Source of the DNA: Cellulomonas sp. Root930 | GTDB taxonomy: Bacteria; Actinomycetota; Actinomycetes; Actinomycetales; Cellulomonadaceae | Reading direction: 5' to 3' | Assembly: GCA_001429255.1 (NCBI GenBank) | Contig: LMJI01000001.1 | Span: 2,893,879-2,957,878, forward strand | DNA length: 64,000 nt | In this document: one piece after another, positions 8,660 to 17,961 of the stretch | How the letters are laid out: the number at the start of each line of letters is the position of its first letter | Position numbering within the stretch: position 1 is the first letter of the stretch | Notes under the pieces: model-generated | What the model was told of the DNA's origin: nothing | Seen by the model: only the letters and a program-made list of their open reading frames with translations | Database searches by the model: none | Translations under genes and position numbers: made by a program

Positions 8660-8697
8660 CACGACGCCCGTTCCCGTTCACGGGGGCGGGCGTCGTG
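8660..8697 (+). terminator. Terminator of the glucan synthase operon
   Basis: CACGACGCCCG and CGGGCGTCGTG form a perfect 11-bp stem around a 16-base loop, 12 bases after the GH81 stop codon. It separates the synthase operon from the secreted GH81 gene. Confidence 0.75.
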
Positions 8698-9081
8698 CCG
8701 TGTCCGGGCCCGTTCCGTCGGGAGAGTGACAGGTGTCAGTCGAACGAGCGCTTGACTTTGTTGCCGCGGGGTCCGACTCTGGGGTCACACAGTAGTGACA
8801 CGAGTCACTCAGGAGGAACCTCACCGGCGAGGACGTCCCTCCGCGAGGGTCTCGTGCCGATGCATCCGGCGGCGGACCCCGTTTCCCGCACTCGGATCAC
8901 GCACCGAACAGGCTGGCGAGAGTCAGCCGGGGCCGACCCGGCCGAGCGCAGCGTTGCGCTCGTCCTGCCGGCCCGCTCGCTCACCGCGGCTGTCGCCGGA
9001 CGGCTGCGTCACCGCGCCCCCCGGGCCCGCTGTGCCGACCCCTCGTCGGCGGGCGTGCCGCACCTGATCGGAGACCGCAGG
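8698..9081 (+). promoter_or_regulatory. Promoter and long leader of the secreted GH81 gene
   Basis: This 384-bp stretch has no convincing gene. A -35-like TTGACT (8752-8757) is followed after 17 bases by a poor -10 (GACTCT, 8775-8780). Just downstream AGTGAC-4-GTCACT (8794-8809) is a perfect 6-bp inverted repeat, a possible repressor site, and an ideal ribosome site AGGAGGA (8811-8817) is not followed by any ATG, GTG or TTG at usable distance. The frame of the glucanase stays open through the leader, so a start upstream of 9082 cannot be excluded, but only the start at 9082 gives a proper signal peptide. Confidence 0.4.
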
Positions 9082-12000
9082 ATGTCAGCTCACGCACGAC
9101 CGACCCCCTCCCATCGCACCCTGGACCGCCGCAGGCTCGTGGCCATGGTGGCCGTCGGCGCCATGCTGGCGTACCTGGTGCAGGCGATCGTCCTGCCGGT
9201 CTCGCGCGCGGAGGCGGTGACCGTCGGCTCGGGCAGCTACGCCGAGGGCACCCCGACCGGCGGTGCCGTGCCCACCGAGTGCAACGGCACGCCGGTCACC
9301 AACCCGCGGGCGCACGTCACGGCGAACTTCCCCGCCGGCGCCATCCCGACCAACGACTGGTGGACCTCGCTGCTGTGGCGCAAGTTCAACTGCGCCTCGA
9401 TCTCCGAGAACCTCATGGCGCACCCGCTGTCGTTCCACGCGTACACCAACGGGCTCGGGGTGAGCTACCCCACCACGGCGAGCATCTCCGGCACCGCGAC
9501 GGGCGTGGGGGAGTACCACTACAATTACGCCGAGGACTTCCGGCTCGGGATCGCCGGCCTCGACGCCGACGGCAAGGTCGACGGCTACTCCGACTGGACC
9601 GTGAGCGAGCTGTGGACCAACGGCAGCAGCAGCCTGCGGACCACGTTCGGGCACGGCCTGCCGTTCGTGTACGCCACCAAGACCGGCGGCAACGCCTCGC
9701 TGGCCGGCACCGCGGCCCCGACGGTGTGGACCACCGGGAACGGTGCGATCGGGTACACCATCAACGGCCACGACTACGCCGCCTTCGGACCGACCGGCTC
9801 CACGTGGACCGTCTCCGGGAACACGATCAGCTCGTCGCTGAACGGCGGCACGTTCTTCTCGGTCGCCGTCCTGCCCACGCAGCCGAGCAGCAGCAACGCC
9901 GACCGCGTCGCGGCCCTGAACGCCTACGCGCCCTACGCGCACAACCACGTGACCGGGACCAAGGTGTCGTGGTCCTACAACGAGTCGACGTCCCGGACGA
10001 CCGCGACCTACGCGTTCACCACGACCGCGCGTCAGGGCTCCGGCACCGGCACGGTCTACGCGCTCTACCCGCACCAGCGCGACAACCTCACGGGGGCGAC
10101 GCTCAGCCCGTACTCGTACATCTCCCCGCGCGGCCCCATGCGGGTCGTGATCGGCAGCTCGCAGTTCCAGACGGTCTCGACGTTCAACGGCGTGCTCCCG
10201 CAGCTGGCCAACACCGGGTTCGCCGCGGGGTCCGCCGACGCGAGCCAGCTCAACGGCTACATCTCGCAGGTCGCGTCCGGCGACCCGTTCGCCGGGTTCG
10301 GCGACGACACCTACTGGACGGGCAAGGCGTTCGGGCGGATCTCGCAGGTCGCCCACATGGCCAACCTCACCGGCAACACCGCCGCCCGCGACAGCCTCGT
10401 CAGCTCCATGAGGACGCGCCTCACGGACTGGATGACCGCGTCGCCGGGGGAGACCACCCGCTCGTTCTGGTACAACCCGTCCTGGGGCACGCTGATCGGC
10501 TACCCGGCCTCCTACGGTTCGGACACCGACCTCAACGACCACCACTTCCACTACGGCTACTACGTGGTCGGAGCGGCCACCGTGGCGCAGTTCGACCCGG
10601 CCTGGGCCGCGACCTCCGCATACGGCGGCATGGTCAACACGGTCATCAAGGACGCGGCGAACTGGGACCGCACGGACACCCGCTTCCCGTTCCTGCGCGA
10701 CTTCGACATCTACGCGGGCCACGACTGGGCCGCCGGGCACGGCGCGTTCGGGGCCGGCAACAACCAGGAGTCGTCGTCCGAGGGCATGAACTTCGCCAGC
10801 GGCCTGATCCAGTGGGGCCAGGCGACCGGCAACACCACCGTCCGTGACCTGGGCATCTACCTGTACACGACGCAGGCGTCGGCCATCGAGAACTACTGGT
10901 TCGACACCGACGACGAGGCGTTCCCGGCAGCGTTCGGGCACTCCACGGTCGGCATGGTCTGGGGCGACGGCGGCTCGTACTCGACCTGGTTCAGCGCCGA
11001 GCCGGAGATGATCCAGGGCATCAACCTGCTGCCCAGCACCGCCGGGCACCTGTACCTCGGGTACAACCCGTCGTACGTCACCCGCAACATCGCCGAGCTC
11101 GAACGCAACAACGGCGGGCCGGCGACGGTGTGGAAGGACATCATCTGGGAGTTCCAGGCGCTGGCGGACGCCCCCACGGCGCTCTCGCAGTTCCGCGCCG
11201 AGGCGAACAGCTACGCCATCGAGGAGGGGGAGTCGCGGGCGCACACGTTCTACTGGCTGAAGAGCCTGTCCGGGCTCGGCACCGTCGACCGGTCGGTCAC
11301 GGCGAACACCCCGCTGCACGCGGTCTTCGTCAAGAACGGCGTCCGGACGTACCAGGCGGCGAACATGAGCGCGTCGGCGATCACCGTCACCTTCTCCAAC
11401 GGCGTCACGCTCGCCGTGCCGGCCCGGTCCGTCGCCAGCTCGAACGTGAGCGTCCCGACGGACACGACCGCGCCCTCCGTCCCGGCCGGGCTCTCCGCCT
11501 CCGGCACGACGTCGTCCTCGACGAACCTGTCGTGGTCGGCGTCGACCGACAACGCCGGCGGAAGCGGGGTCTCGGGCTACGAGGTGCTCCGCAACGGGAC
11601 CGTCGTCGGCACCGCGACGGGGACCACCTTCACCGCGACGGGCCTCGCGGCCTCGACGGTCTACCAGTTCACCGTCCGCGCGCTCGACGGCGCAGGCAAC
11701 CGGTCGGCGAGCAGCAGCACGGTGAGCGTCACCACGTCCGGCGGGTCCGACACCGTCGCACCGTCGACACCCACCGGGCTGACGGCGTCCGGCACCACCT
11801 CGTCGGCGACGACGCTCGCGTGGTCGGCGTCCACCGACAACGTCGGGGTCACCGGCTACGACGTGCTGCGCAACGGCTCCGTCATCGCCTCGACGGCGAA
11901 CCGGAGCTACACGGTCACGGGACTGTCGCCCTCGACCGGGTACGCGTTCACCGTGCGGGCGTACGACGCGGCGGGCAACCGGTCCGGCGTGAGCACGTCC

Positions 12001-12441
12001 GTGTCCGTCACGACCACGGGCACCTCGACCGGGATCGACGCCACGTCGCGCATCCAGGCCGAGGCGTACAACGGCATGGCGGGCGTCGCCAAGGAGGCGA
12101 CGCAGGACACCGACGGCGGCGAGAACATCGCCTGGATCGGCAACGGCGACCACGTCCGGTTCGACAACGTCAACTTCGGCAGCACGCCGAGGTCGACGTT
12201 CCGGGCGAGGGTCGCGTCGGGCGCCGCCGGTGGCGTCAGCGGGCTGGTCAACGTGCGGCTCGACAGCCTCACGGGTCCGTCGATCGGCAGCTTCGCGATC
12301 GGGAGCACGGGCGGCTGGCAGGTCTGGCAGACGATCCCGGCGAACATCCAGGGCACGACGGGCACCCACACCGTCTACCTGACGTTCGACTCCGGGCAGC
12401 CGGCCGACTTCGTCAACGTCAACTGGTTCACGTTCAGCTAG
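9082..12441 (+). CDS. Secreted GH81 endo-beta-1,3-glucanase with two FN3 and a CBM6 domain
   Basis: A 1119-residue modular secreted enzyme. A signal peptide (about 1-38: arginines, then LVAMVAVGAMLAYLVQAIVL, ending near SRAEA) is followed by a GH81 catalytic domain (about 45-780) with NDHHFHYGYY (Asp at about 486), GHDWAAG and NNQESSSE (Glu at about 563). Then come two fibronectin type III repeats (about 794-888 and 889-980, each opening with APS.P.GL.ASGTTSS) and a CBM6-type module (about 984-1119; IQAEAYNGM, then ENIAWIGNGDHVRF, ending VNVNWFTF). It should degrade insoluble beta-1,3-glucan outside the cell, fungal wall glucan or the cell's own polymer. It is separated from the synthase operon by a terminator and followed by a convergent LacI gene that may control it. 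Confidence 0.93.
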   Translation: MSAHARPTPSHRTLDRRRLVAMVAVGAMLAYLVQAIVLPVSRAEAVTVGSGSYAEGTPTGGAVPTECNGTPVTNPRAHVTANFPAGAIPTNDWWTSLLWRKFNCASISENLMAHPLSFHAYTNGLGVSYPTTASISGTATGVGEYHYNYAEDFRLGIAGLDADGKVDGYSDWTVSELWTNGSSSLRTTFGHGLPFVYATKTGGNASLAGTAAPTVWTTGNGAIGYTINGHDYAAFGPTGSTWTVSGNTISSSLNGGTFFSVAVLPTQPSSSNADRVAALNAYAPYAHNHVTGTKVSWSYNESTSRTTATYAFTTTARQGSGTGTVYALYPHQRDNLTGATLSPYSYISPRGPMRVVIGSSQFQTVSTFNGVLPQLANTGFAAGSADASQLNGYISQVASGDPFAGFGDDTYWTGKAFGRISQVAHMANLTGNTAARDSLVSSMRTRLTDWMTASPGETTRSFWYNPSWGTLIGYPASYGSDTDLNDHHFHYGYYVVGAATVAQFDPAWAATSAYGGMVNTVIKDAANWDRTDTRFPFLRDFDIYAGHDWAAGHGAFGAGNNQESSSEGMNFASGLIQWGQATGNTTVRDLGIYLYTTQASAIENYWFDTDDEAFPAAFGHSTVGMVWGDGGSYSTWFSAEPEMIQGINLLPSTAGHLYLGYNPSYVTRNIAELERNNGGPATVWKDIIWEFQALADAPTALSQFRAEANSYAIEEGESRAHTFYWLKSLSGLGTVDRSVTANTPLHAVFVKNGVRTYQAANMSASAITVTFSNGVTLAVPARSVASSNVSVPTDTTAPSVPAGLSASGTTSSSTNLSWSASTDNAGGSGVSGYEVLRNGTVVGTATGTTFTATGLAASTVYQFTVRALDGAGNRSASSSTVSVTTSGGSDTVAPSTPTGLTASGTTSSATTLAWSASTDNVGVTGYDVLRNGSVIASTANRSYTVTGLSPSTGYAFTVRAYDAAGNRSGVSTSVSVTTTGTSTGIDATSRIQAEAYNGMAGVAKEATQDTDGGENIAWIGNGDHVRFDNVNFGSTPRSTFRARVASGAAGGVSGLVNVRLDSLTGPSIGSFAIGSTGGWQVWQTIPANIQGTTGTHTVYLTFDSGQPADFVNVNWFTFS

Positions 12442-12452
12442 CGCGTGGTCGT

Positions 12453-12490
12453 CGACGGCCCGGAGGCGCTCACGCGTCGCCGGGCCGTCG
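12453..12490. terminator. Bidirectional terminator between GH81 and lacI
   Basis: CGACGGCCCGG and CCGGGCCGTCG make a perfect 11-bp stem around 16 bases, between the stop codons of the two convergent genes. Confidence 0.7.
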
Positions 12491-12495
12491 GCGTG

Positions 12496-13482
12496 TCAGG
12501 TGGAGTCGCGGGCGATGACGTGGAAGACGTCGCTCGGCTGCGCAGGGGGGTCGACGGCGTCGTCGAGCGCGGCGATCACCGCGGCGGCCAGGTATGTCGC
12601 CTGCGCGTCGATGGCCTGCCAGACGGTCGTCAGGGCGGGGGCGGCGAGCCGCGCCGCGGGGATGTCGTCGACCCCGATGACGGCCACGTCCTGCGGTGTG
12701 CGCAGCCCCTCGGCCCGCAGCCCGGCGAGCACGGCGAGCGCGACCTCGTCGTTGTAGGCGGCGACCGCCGTGACGGGGTCCGGACCCGCGCGCCAGCTCC
12801 GGACGGCCGCGGCGGCGGATGCCACGTCGAGGTCGACGACCTGGACCCTCGGCGCGGGCAGGCCGAGCTGCTCGCACTCCTGCACCACCCCGGCCAGCCG
12901 GCGGTCCGCGAACGCGGCCAGACGGTCGTCGCTCGGTGCGGCGTAGGCCACCACGCGGTGACCCCGACCGGCGAGGTGCTCGACCTGCAGCCGCCCGATC
13001 TGGGTCTGCGGGACCGAGAAGGTGCCCGGGTGGTCGTCCTCGTCGAGGGCGCTGCCGACCACCTGGATGCCCGCCTGGCGCATCGCGCGCTCGTCCTCCT
13101 CGGCGAACGGGGCGAGCCCGAGCACCGCCCGCGGCGTCACCGCCCGCCACAGCTCGGCGAGCGGGCGCGGACCGCGGTCGTGGTGCACGAGGACGGACAG
13201 CCCCCGGGCCGCCAGCTCCGTGGTGAGGTGGTCCATCAGGGTGTCGATGACCGGTCCGATGGTCCAGTTGGGCAGGACGCAGAGCACGAGGTCGCTCCGG
13301 CCGGAACGCAGCGTCCGGGCCGCTGCCGAGGGGGTGTAGCCGAGGCGCGCGGCGGCGTCCCGGACGCGCTGGCGGGTGGCCTCGGGGATGGCGACGTCGT
13401 TCTTGCCGTTCAGCACGTAGCTGACCGTGGTGCGGGACACGCCGCTCTCCCGCGCCACGTCGGCACTCGTCAACCGCGGCAC
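12496..13482 (-). CDS. LacI-family transcriptional regulator
   Basis: A 328-residue LacI/GalR repressor. The N-terminal helix-turn-helix and hinge helix are typical: LTSADVARESGVSRTTVSYVLNG at residues 4-26 and YTPSAAARTLRSG near 50-62. The rest is a periplasmic-binding-protein-like sugar sensor, ending in TTVWQAIDAQATYLAAAVIAAL. It begins with GTG; GAGGGAGG precedes it. It lies tail-to-tail with the secreted GH81 gene and next to the beta-glucan locus, so a beta-1,3-gluco-oligosaccharide inducer is a reasonable guess, not shown by the sequence. Confidence 0.92.
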   Translation of the reverse strand: MPRLTSADVARESGVSRTTVSYVLNGKNDVAIPEATRQRVRDAAARLGYTPSAAARTLRSGRSDLVLCVLPNWTIGPVIDTLMDHLTTELAARGLSVLVHHDRGPRPLAELWRAVTPRAVLGLAPFAEEDERAMRQAGIQVVGSALDEDDHPGTFSVPQTQIGRLQVEHLAGRGHRVVAYAAPSDDRLAAFADRRLAGVVQECEQLGLPAPRVQVVDLDVASAAAAVRSWRAGPDPVTAVAAYNDEVALAVLAGLRAEGLRTPQDVAVIGVDDIPAARLAAPALTTVWQAIDAQATYLAAAVIAALDDAVDPPAQPSDVFHVIARDST

Positions 13483-13590
13483 GGACCCTCCCTCACGACC
13501 CTCGGCAGATCTGCGCCAACCCTAGCCGCGCGCGTCGGTGTGGGTCGGTAGTCCCAGGGTGTGGCGCCGGGCTCCCGGCACGATGGTGAC

Positions 13591-14364
13591 ATGAGCCTCC
13601 ACGTCCCCGGTGGTCTGCTGCTGACGGGCCGGGCCGCCGACCCGCTCGCCCTGCCGGCCGCACTGAAGCCCGTCCTCCTCGACGTCGCCGACCGCCTGTT
13701 CCACGAGGCCCTCGCCGCCCGGGTCGCCCACCACATCGACCGCGTCCGTCTCGGCCTCCCCGGCCTGGTCGAGGCCCCCGCACCCGCGTCGGCGCTGGGT
13801 GCGCTCTCCCGGCAGGTCGCCGTCGAGACCGTGGCTGCCATCCGCGACGACCGCGCCCGGTACGGGCAGGCGGACCTCGCGGTGACGGTCACGATCCTGG
13901 GCCACCCCGACCGGGACGACGCCCTGCTCGGGATCGTCCACGCCGAGCGGTGCGAGCTCCGCGACGCCGTCCTCGCGATCGACGGCATCGACGAGTACGC
14001 CTACGTCGCGGTCGACAGCCCGCGGTTGGGCGCGCACGAGTGGCAGGAGCGTGCCCGCGTGTGGTCGCACGCCCTGCGCGACGGCCGCTACGCCGACCTG
14101 GGGTGGACGTGGTCGCTGTTCGGGCGGTACCCGGAGCAGACCCTGCGGTGCCTGGCCGTGCCGGACACCAACAAGCTCGTCGCGGCGCTGCCCGCCGAGA
14201 CGGACCGTGCGCGGCACCTCGCGGGCGTCCTCGGCAACACCCGTCCGATGAAGGACATGAACGACGTGGCCGCGTTCCAGCGCCGCCACGAGGGGGACAC
14301 GGCCTCGAACCTGCCGACCGCCCTCGCGGCACTCGCCCCGATCACGGCCGACGACCTGGCGTGA
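13591..14364 (+). CDS. Hypothetical protein, unrecognised
   Basis: A 257-residue soluble protein I do not recognise. It has no signal peptide, membrane segment or obvious cofactor motif. Visible features are an N-terminal LHVPGGLLLTGRAADPL, a helical region LFHEALAARVAHHIDRVRLGLPGL, a beta-like stretch LAVTVTILGHPDRDDALLGIVHAERCEL, and an acidic DEYAYVAVDSPRLG. Codon usage matches its neighbours. The ATG was preferred because CACGAT lies exactly six bases before it, the same leaderless arrangement as other genes here; an upstream in-frame GTG at 13561 would add ten residues. It is divergent from lacI and ends in a shared terminator with a convergent glycosyltransferase gene. Confidence 0.6.
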   Translation: MSLHVPGGLLLTGRAADPLALPAALKPVLLDVADRLFHEALAARVAHHIDRVRLGLPGLVEAPAPASALGALSRQVAVETVAAIRDDRARYGQADLAVTVTILGHPDRDDALLGIVHAERCELRDAVLAIDGIDEYAYVAVDSPRLGAHEWQERARVWSHALRDGRYADLGWTWSLFGRYPEQTLRCLAVPDTNKLVAALPAETDRARHLAGVLGNTRPMKDMNDVAAFQRRHEGDTASNLPTALAALAPITADDLA

Positions 14365-14367
14365 CGC

Positions 14368-14403
14368 CGGAGGGGTGGCCCGGCGAACCCGGCCACCCCT
14401 CCG
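14368..14403. terminator. Bidirectional terminator
   Basis: CGGAGGGGTGGCC and GGCCACCCCTCCG form a perfect 13-bp stem around a 10-base loop between two convergent stop codons. Confidence 0.8.
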
Positions 14404-14416
14404 ACGTCACCTCAGG

Positions 14417-15466
14417 TCACTGACCGAACCAGCGACCCACCTGCTGGACGATCGCGGCATCGAACCGGTCGTCGTCGTGCTTGGCGCGCAGCCACTCCGC
14501 GAAGCTGCCTCCGGCCGAGGCATCGGCCTCCTTGCGGCACGCGTCGGTGTCCGTGACCGCCCGCAGCAGCATCTGCTCGGCCTCGGCGGGCGTGCGGTAC
14601 AGGAACGGGTAGTCGGCCGGCAGGATCGCCCGCGCCCAGGGACGGTCGGGCAGCACGCCGACCGCGCCGGCGACGAGCGCCTCGATGTACTCCAGCCCGT
14701 ACGACTCGTCGGTCGCCGTGGCGAGGAACGCGGTGGTGCGCGCCAGCGCCGACCAGTAACCCTCGCGCGTGGCCGTCAGCGGGCCCACCCACGCCCAGTC
14801 GTGCAGCGAGAGCCGCATCGCCTGCTCCGTGGCCAGGTGCGACTCGTGCAGCCGTGCCTCCACCCGCAGGGGCGTGCGCTTGGCCACCCGCTCGACGATG
14901 TCCAGGAACAGCTGTGGCTGCTTGCGGTCCGACAGGTAGATCGCGGGGTAGAGGACGACGGGCACCTCCGGGTCGCGCCGGGGGAGCACGTGGTCGAGCC
15001 GGATGCCGAGATTCACCCAGGCGACCTCGGCCTTCTCCGCCAGCGACGGGATCGTCCACCGCTCGACCATCTCGCGGACCTCGCCCGCCGTGCGCTCCGA
15101 GTTGGCGAACGTCGGGAACAGGGCGCACGAGAGGGCGACCGCCGCCCGTTCGACCGGGTGGTGGAACCGGGACGTGCCCAGCCACACGAAGTTCATGACG
15201 TGCGGCTCGCCGCCGGAAGCCGCAAGGGTGCGCCAGACCGCGACCGAGTCGGCCGGGGCCATGTTGATGACGATCGTGTCGTCGGGGTCGACGAACTCGA
15301 GCGGCAGCAGGTCGAAGTCGGCCCCGCGCCGGGGGCCGGGTCCGACCAGGATCGACCCGGGGAAGATGCGCAGCAGGCGTCGCACCAGGGTGGCGCCGGC
15401 GTCGTGGCCGGCGACGTGCCCGTCCGTGTCGACGAGGACGTCGGGGTTGCGGACCGCGATCCTCAT
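14417..15466 (-). CDS. Glycosyltransferase of GT-B type, GT4-like
   Basis: A 349-residue protein with the look of a retaining GT-B glycosyltransferase: an N-terminal Rossmann half with little motif conservation and a C-terminal half with WAWVGPLTATREGYWSALARTTAFLATATDESYG then LEYIEALVAGAVGVLP, which carries the E-x7-E-like nucleotide-sugar signature of GT4 enzymes. No membrane segment is evident. Its ATG overlaps the pyrophosphatase stop by 4 bp, so the two are one transcript and translationally coupled. Donor and acceptor are unknown. A divergent pair of further glycosyltransferase genes lies 250 bp beyond hppA, which suggests a shared glycoconjugate or polysaccharide job. Confidence 0.72.
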   Translation of the reverse strand: MRIAVRNPDVLVDTDGHVAGHDAGATLVRRLLRIFPGSILVGPGPRRGADFDLLPLEFVDPDDTIVINMAPADSVAVWRTLAASGGEPHVMNFVWLGTSRFHHPVERAAVALSCALFPTFANSERTAGEVREMVERWTIPSLAEKAEVAWVNLGIRLDHVLPRRDPEVPVVLYPAIYLSDRKQPQLFLDIVERVAKRTPLRVEARLHESHLATEQAMRLSLHDWAWVGPLTATREGYWSALARTTAFLATATDESYGLEYIEALVAGAVGVLPDRPWARAILPADYPFLYRTPAEAEQMLLRAVTDTDACRKEADASAGGSFAEWLRAKHDDDRFDAAIVQQVGRWFGQ

Positions 15467-17961
15467 CGGTCGCCCGCCTTCGCGTCGACCAGGGCACGGT
15501 CGGTGCCGGAGGTCTCCGGGGCGGAGCCGGACGTCGCGTCCCCGCCGTCCCCGTGGCCGACGGGCGGGGCCTCGTCGGAGAGCGTCGACCGGATCCGCAT
15601 GCCGTAGAACGAGCGGTACACGAAGAAGGCGGAGGCGAGGAAGAACACCGCCGCGAGCCCGAGCACCAGGGTGTGCAGGCCGTCCGCCGTGAGGCTGACC
15701 GAGAGCTCGACAGCCAGCAGCCCGAACAGCGTCGTGAACTTGATGACCGGGTTGAGCGCCACCGACGACGTGTCCTTGTAGGGGTCGCCGACCGTGTCAC
15801 CGATGATCGTGGCCTCGTGCAGCGCGGTGCCCTTGGCGTGCAGGTCGATCTCGACGATCTTCTTCGCGTTGTCCCACGCGCCGCCGGCGTTGGCCATGAA
15901 GAACGCCTGGTAGAGCCCGAACACGGCGATGGAGATCAGGTAGCCGATGAAGAAGAACGGCTCGACGAACGCGAAGGCCAGGGTCGAGAAGAACACCCCG
16001 AGGAACATCGTGAGCATCCCCTGCTGCGCGTACTGCGTGCAGATCTCCACGACGCGACGGGAGTCGGCCTCGCTCGCCCTCGTCGCGCCGTCGAGGCGGA
16101 TCGTGGTCCGGATGAACTCGACCGCCCGGTAGGCGCCCGTGGTCACCGCCTGGATGGACGCGCCCGTGAACCAGAAGATCACGGCGCCACCCATGACCAG
16201 GCCGAGCAGGAACGGCGGGTGCAGCAGCGAGAGGTTCTCGAGGCCCGTGGTCAGACCCTCGGTCAGGCCCATGATGATCGAGAAGATCATCGTCGTGGCG
16301 CCGACCACGGCCGTCCCGATGAGCACCGGCTTGGCGGTCGCCTTGAAGGTGTTCCCGGCGCCGTCGTTCTCCTCGAGCATGGTCTTGGCGGTCTCCCACT
16401 GCGGCTCGAACCCGTGGTCCCGGACCAGCTCGGCCTCGATGTCGTCGATCTCCTCGATCATCGAGAGCTCGTAGACGCTCTGGGCGTTGTCCGTGACAGG
16501 GCCGTAGGAGTCGACCGCGATGGTGACCGGCCCCATGCCCAGGAACCCGAAGGCGAGCAGCCCGAACGCGAACACGGCGGGCGCCAGCATCAGCGTGTCC
16601 AGGCCCAGCTGCGAGAGCAGGAAGGCGCCGCCCATGAGGCCGACGATCGTGGTGCCGAGCCAGTAGGCGGAGAAGTTGCCGGCGACGAGGCCGGACAGGA
16701 TGTTCAGCGACGGGCCACCCTCGCGCGAGCTCATGACGATCTCGCGGACGTGGCGGCTGCCGGTCGACGTGAACGCCTTGACCAGCTCGGGGATCACGGC
16801 GCCGGCGAGCGTGCCGACGGCCACGATGGTCGCGAACACCCACCACAGCGACGCTGTCTTGCCCTGCCCGAGGACCAGGTAGGTGGTCAGGTAGGTGGCG
16901 GCGACGCAGATGCCGGACGTGACCCAGACGAGGGAGGAGAGCGGGGTCTCGAAGTTCATCCGCTTCGCGTCCCGGTACTGGTGCCGGACCCAGGCGTCGT
17001 TCACCAGGTAGGAGAGCGCCGACGCGATGATCATCACGGCGCGCACGACGAACATCCACACCAGGAGCGTGGCCTGGACCGCCGGGTCGTGGACGCCCAG
17101 CAGCACGAAGGTGATCAGCGCGACGCCGGTGACGCCGTAGGTCTCGAACCCGTCCGCGCTCGGCCCGACGGAGTCGCCCGCGTTGTCGCCCGTGCAGTCG
17201 GCGATGACACCCGGGTTGCGGGCGTCGTCCTCCTTGATCTTGAACGCGATCTTCATGAGGTCCGCGCCGATGTCCGCGATCTTGGTGAAGATGCCACCGG
17301 CGATGCGCAGCGCTGCCGCACCGAGCGACTCGCCGATCGCGAACCCGATGAAGCACGCGCCGGCGATCTCGCGGGGGAGGAACAGCAGGATCACCAGCAT
17401 CATCAGCAGCTCGAGGCTGATGAGCACCATGCCGATCGACATGCCCGACTTCAGCGGGATCCGGTGCACCTGCAGCGGCGTACCGCGCAGGGCGGCGAAC
17501 GAGGTGCGTGAGTTGGCGAACGTGTTCACGCGGATGCCGAACCAGGCGACGGCGTACGAGCCGGCCATCCCGAGCAGGCTGAACCCGATGACGATCGAGA
17601 CCTTGCCCCACGGGAAGTCGATGAGGAAGCGGTAGTACACGACGATGACCGCCGCGATGAACACCCAGAGCATGAGCAGGAACTTGCCCTGCTTGACCAG
17701 GTACGCCTTGCACGTCGAGTAGATGAGCTCGGAGATCTCGAGCATCGACGCGTGCACGGGCAGCCGGCGCAGCTGGACGAACGCCAGCGTGCCGAAGCCG
17801 AGCCCGAGCACGCACACGACGAGGCCGAGCCCGAGCAGCAGGCGGCCCGACACGCCGCCCATCACGGTGACGGTGCTCAGGTCGGGGAGCACGAGGCTCG
17901 CCTCACCCCCGGCACCCGGCGGTTCCGCCGTTGACGAGAGAGACGTCCAGAGGGCGGTCAT
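15463..17961 (-). CDS. hppA: Membrane proton-translocating pyrophosphatase, K+-independent type
   Basis: An 832-residue integral membrane H+-pumping inorganic pyrophosphatase with about 16 membrane helices. Substrate-site motifs are present: ADIGADLMKIAFKIKEDDARNPG, DNAGDSVGPSADGFETYG, and near the end TIIGDTVGDPYKDTSSVALNP with GGAWDNAKKIVE before it. In the GNT-x-(A/K) motif the residue is lysine (about 540, NTFKATAKP), which in this family marks K+-independent H+ pumps. The tail (about 795-832) is soluble and Gly/Ser-rich. The ATG is used here; a GTG three codons earlier has a slightly better placed GGGGA site. The gene is coupled to a glycosyltransferase: pyrophosphate released by nucleotide-sugar synthesis would be its fuel. 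Confidence 0.93.
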   Translation of the reverse strand: MTALWTSLSSTAEPPGAGGEASLVLPDLSTVTVMGGVSGRLLLGLGLVVCVLGLGFGTLAFVQLRRLPVHASMLEISELIYSTCKAYLVKQGKFLLMLWVFIAAVIVVYYRFLIDFPWGKVSIVIGFSLLGMAGSYAVAWFGIRVNTFANSRTSFAALRGTPLQVHRIPLKSGMSIGMVLISLELLMMLVILLFLPREIAGACFIGFAIGESLGAAALRIAGGIFTKIADIGADLMKIAFKIKEDDARNPGVIADCTGDNAGDSVGPSADGFETYGVTGVALITFVLLGVHDPAVQATLLVWMFVVRAVMIIASALSYLVNDAWVRHQYRDAKRMNFETPLSSLVWVTSGICVAATYLTTYLVLGQGKTASLWWVFATIVAVGTLAGAVIPELVKAFTSTGSRHVREIVMSSREGGPSLNILSGLVAGNFSAYWLGTTIVGLMGGAFLLSQLGLDTLMLAPAVFAFGLLAFGFLGMGPVTIAVDSYGPVTDNAQSVYELSMIEEIDDIEAELVRDHGFEPQWETAKTMLEENDGAGNTFKATAKPVLIGTAVVGATTMIFSIIMGLTEGLTTGLENLSLLHPPFLLGLVMGGAVIFWFTGASIQAVTTGAYRAVEFIRTTIRLDGATRASEADSRRVVEICTQYAQQGMLTMFLGVFFSTLAFAFVEPFFFIGYLISIAVFGLYQAFFMANAGGAWDNAKKIVEIDLHAKGTALHEATIIGDTVGDPYKDTSSVALNPVIKFTTLFGLLAVELSVSLTADGLHTLVLGLAAVFFLASAFFVYRSFYGMRIRSTLSDEAPPVGHGDGGDATSGSAPETSGTDRALVDAKAGDR

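Noticed and set aside
8795..9067. A 90-codon plus-strand frame in the glucanase leader
   Set aside because: Arg/Pro/Ser-rich product, poor start position relative to AGGAGGA, no homology; more likely untranslated leader.
9085..12369. A 1094-codon open frame on the minus strand opposite the secreted GH81 gene
   Set aside because: Its product is Arg/Gly/Asp/Val-rich low-complexity text with no domain; such long antisense frames are a by-product of extreme third-position GC in the real gene.
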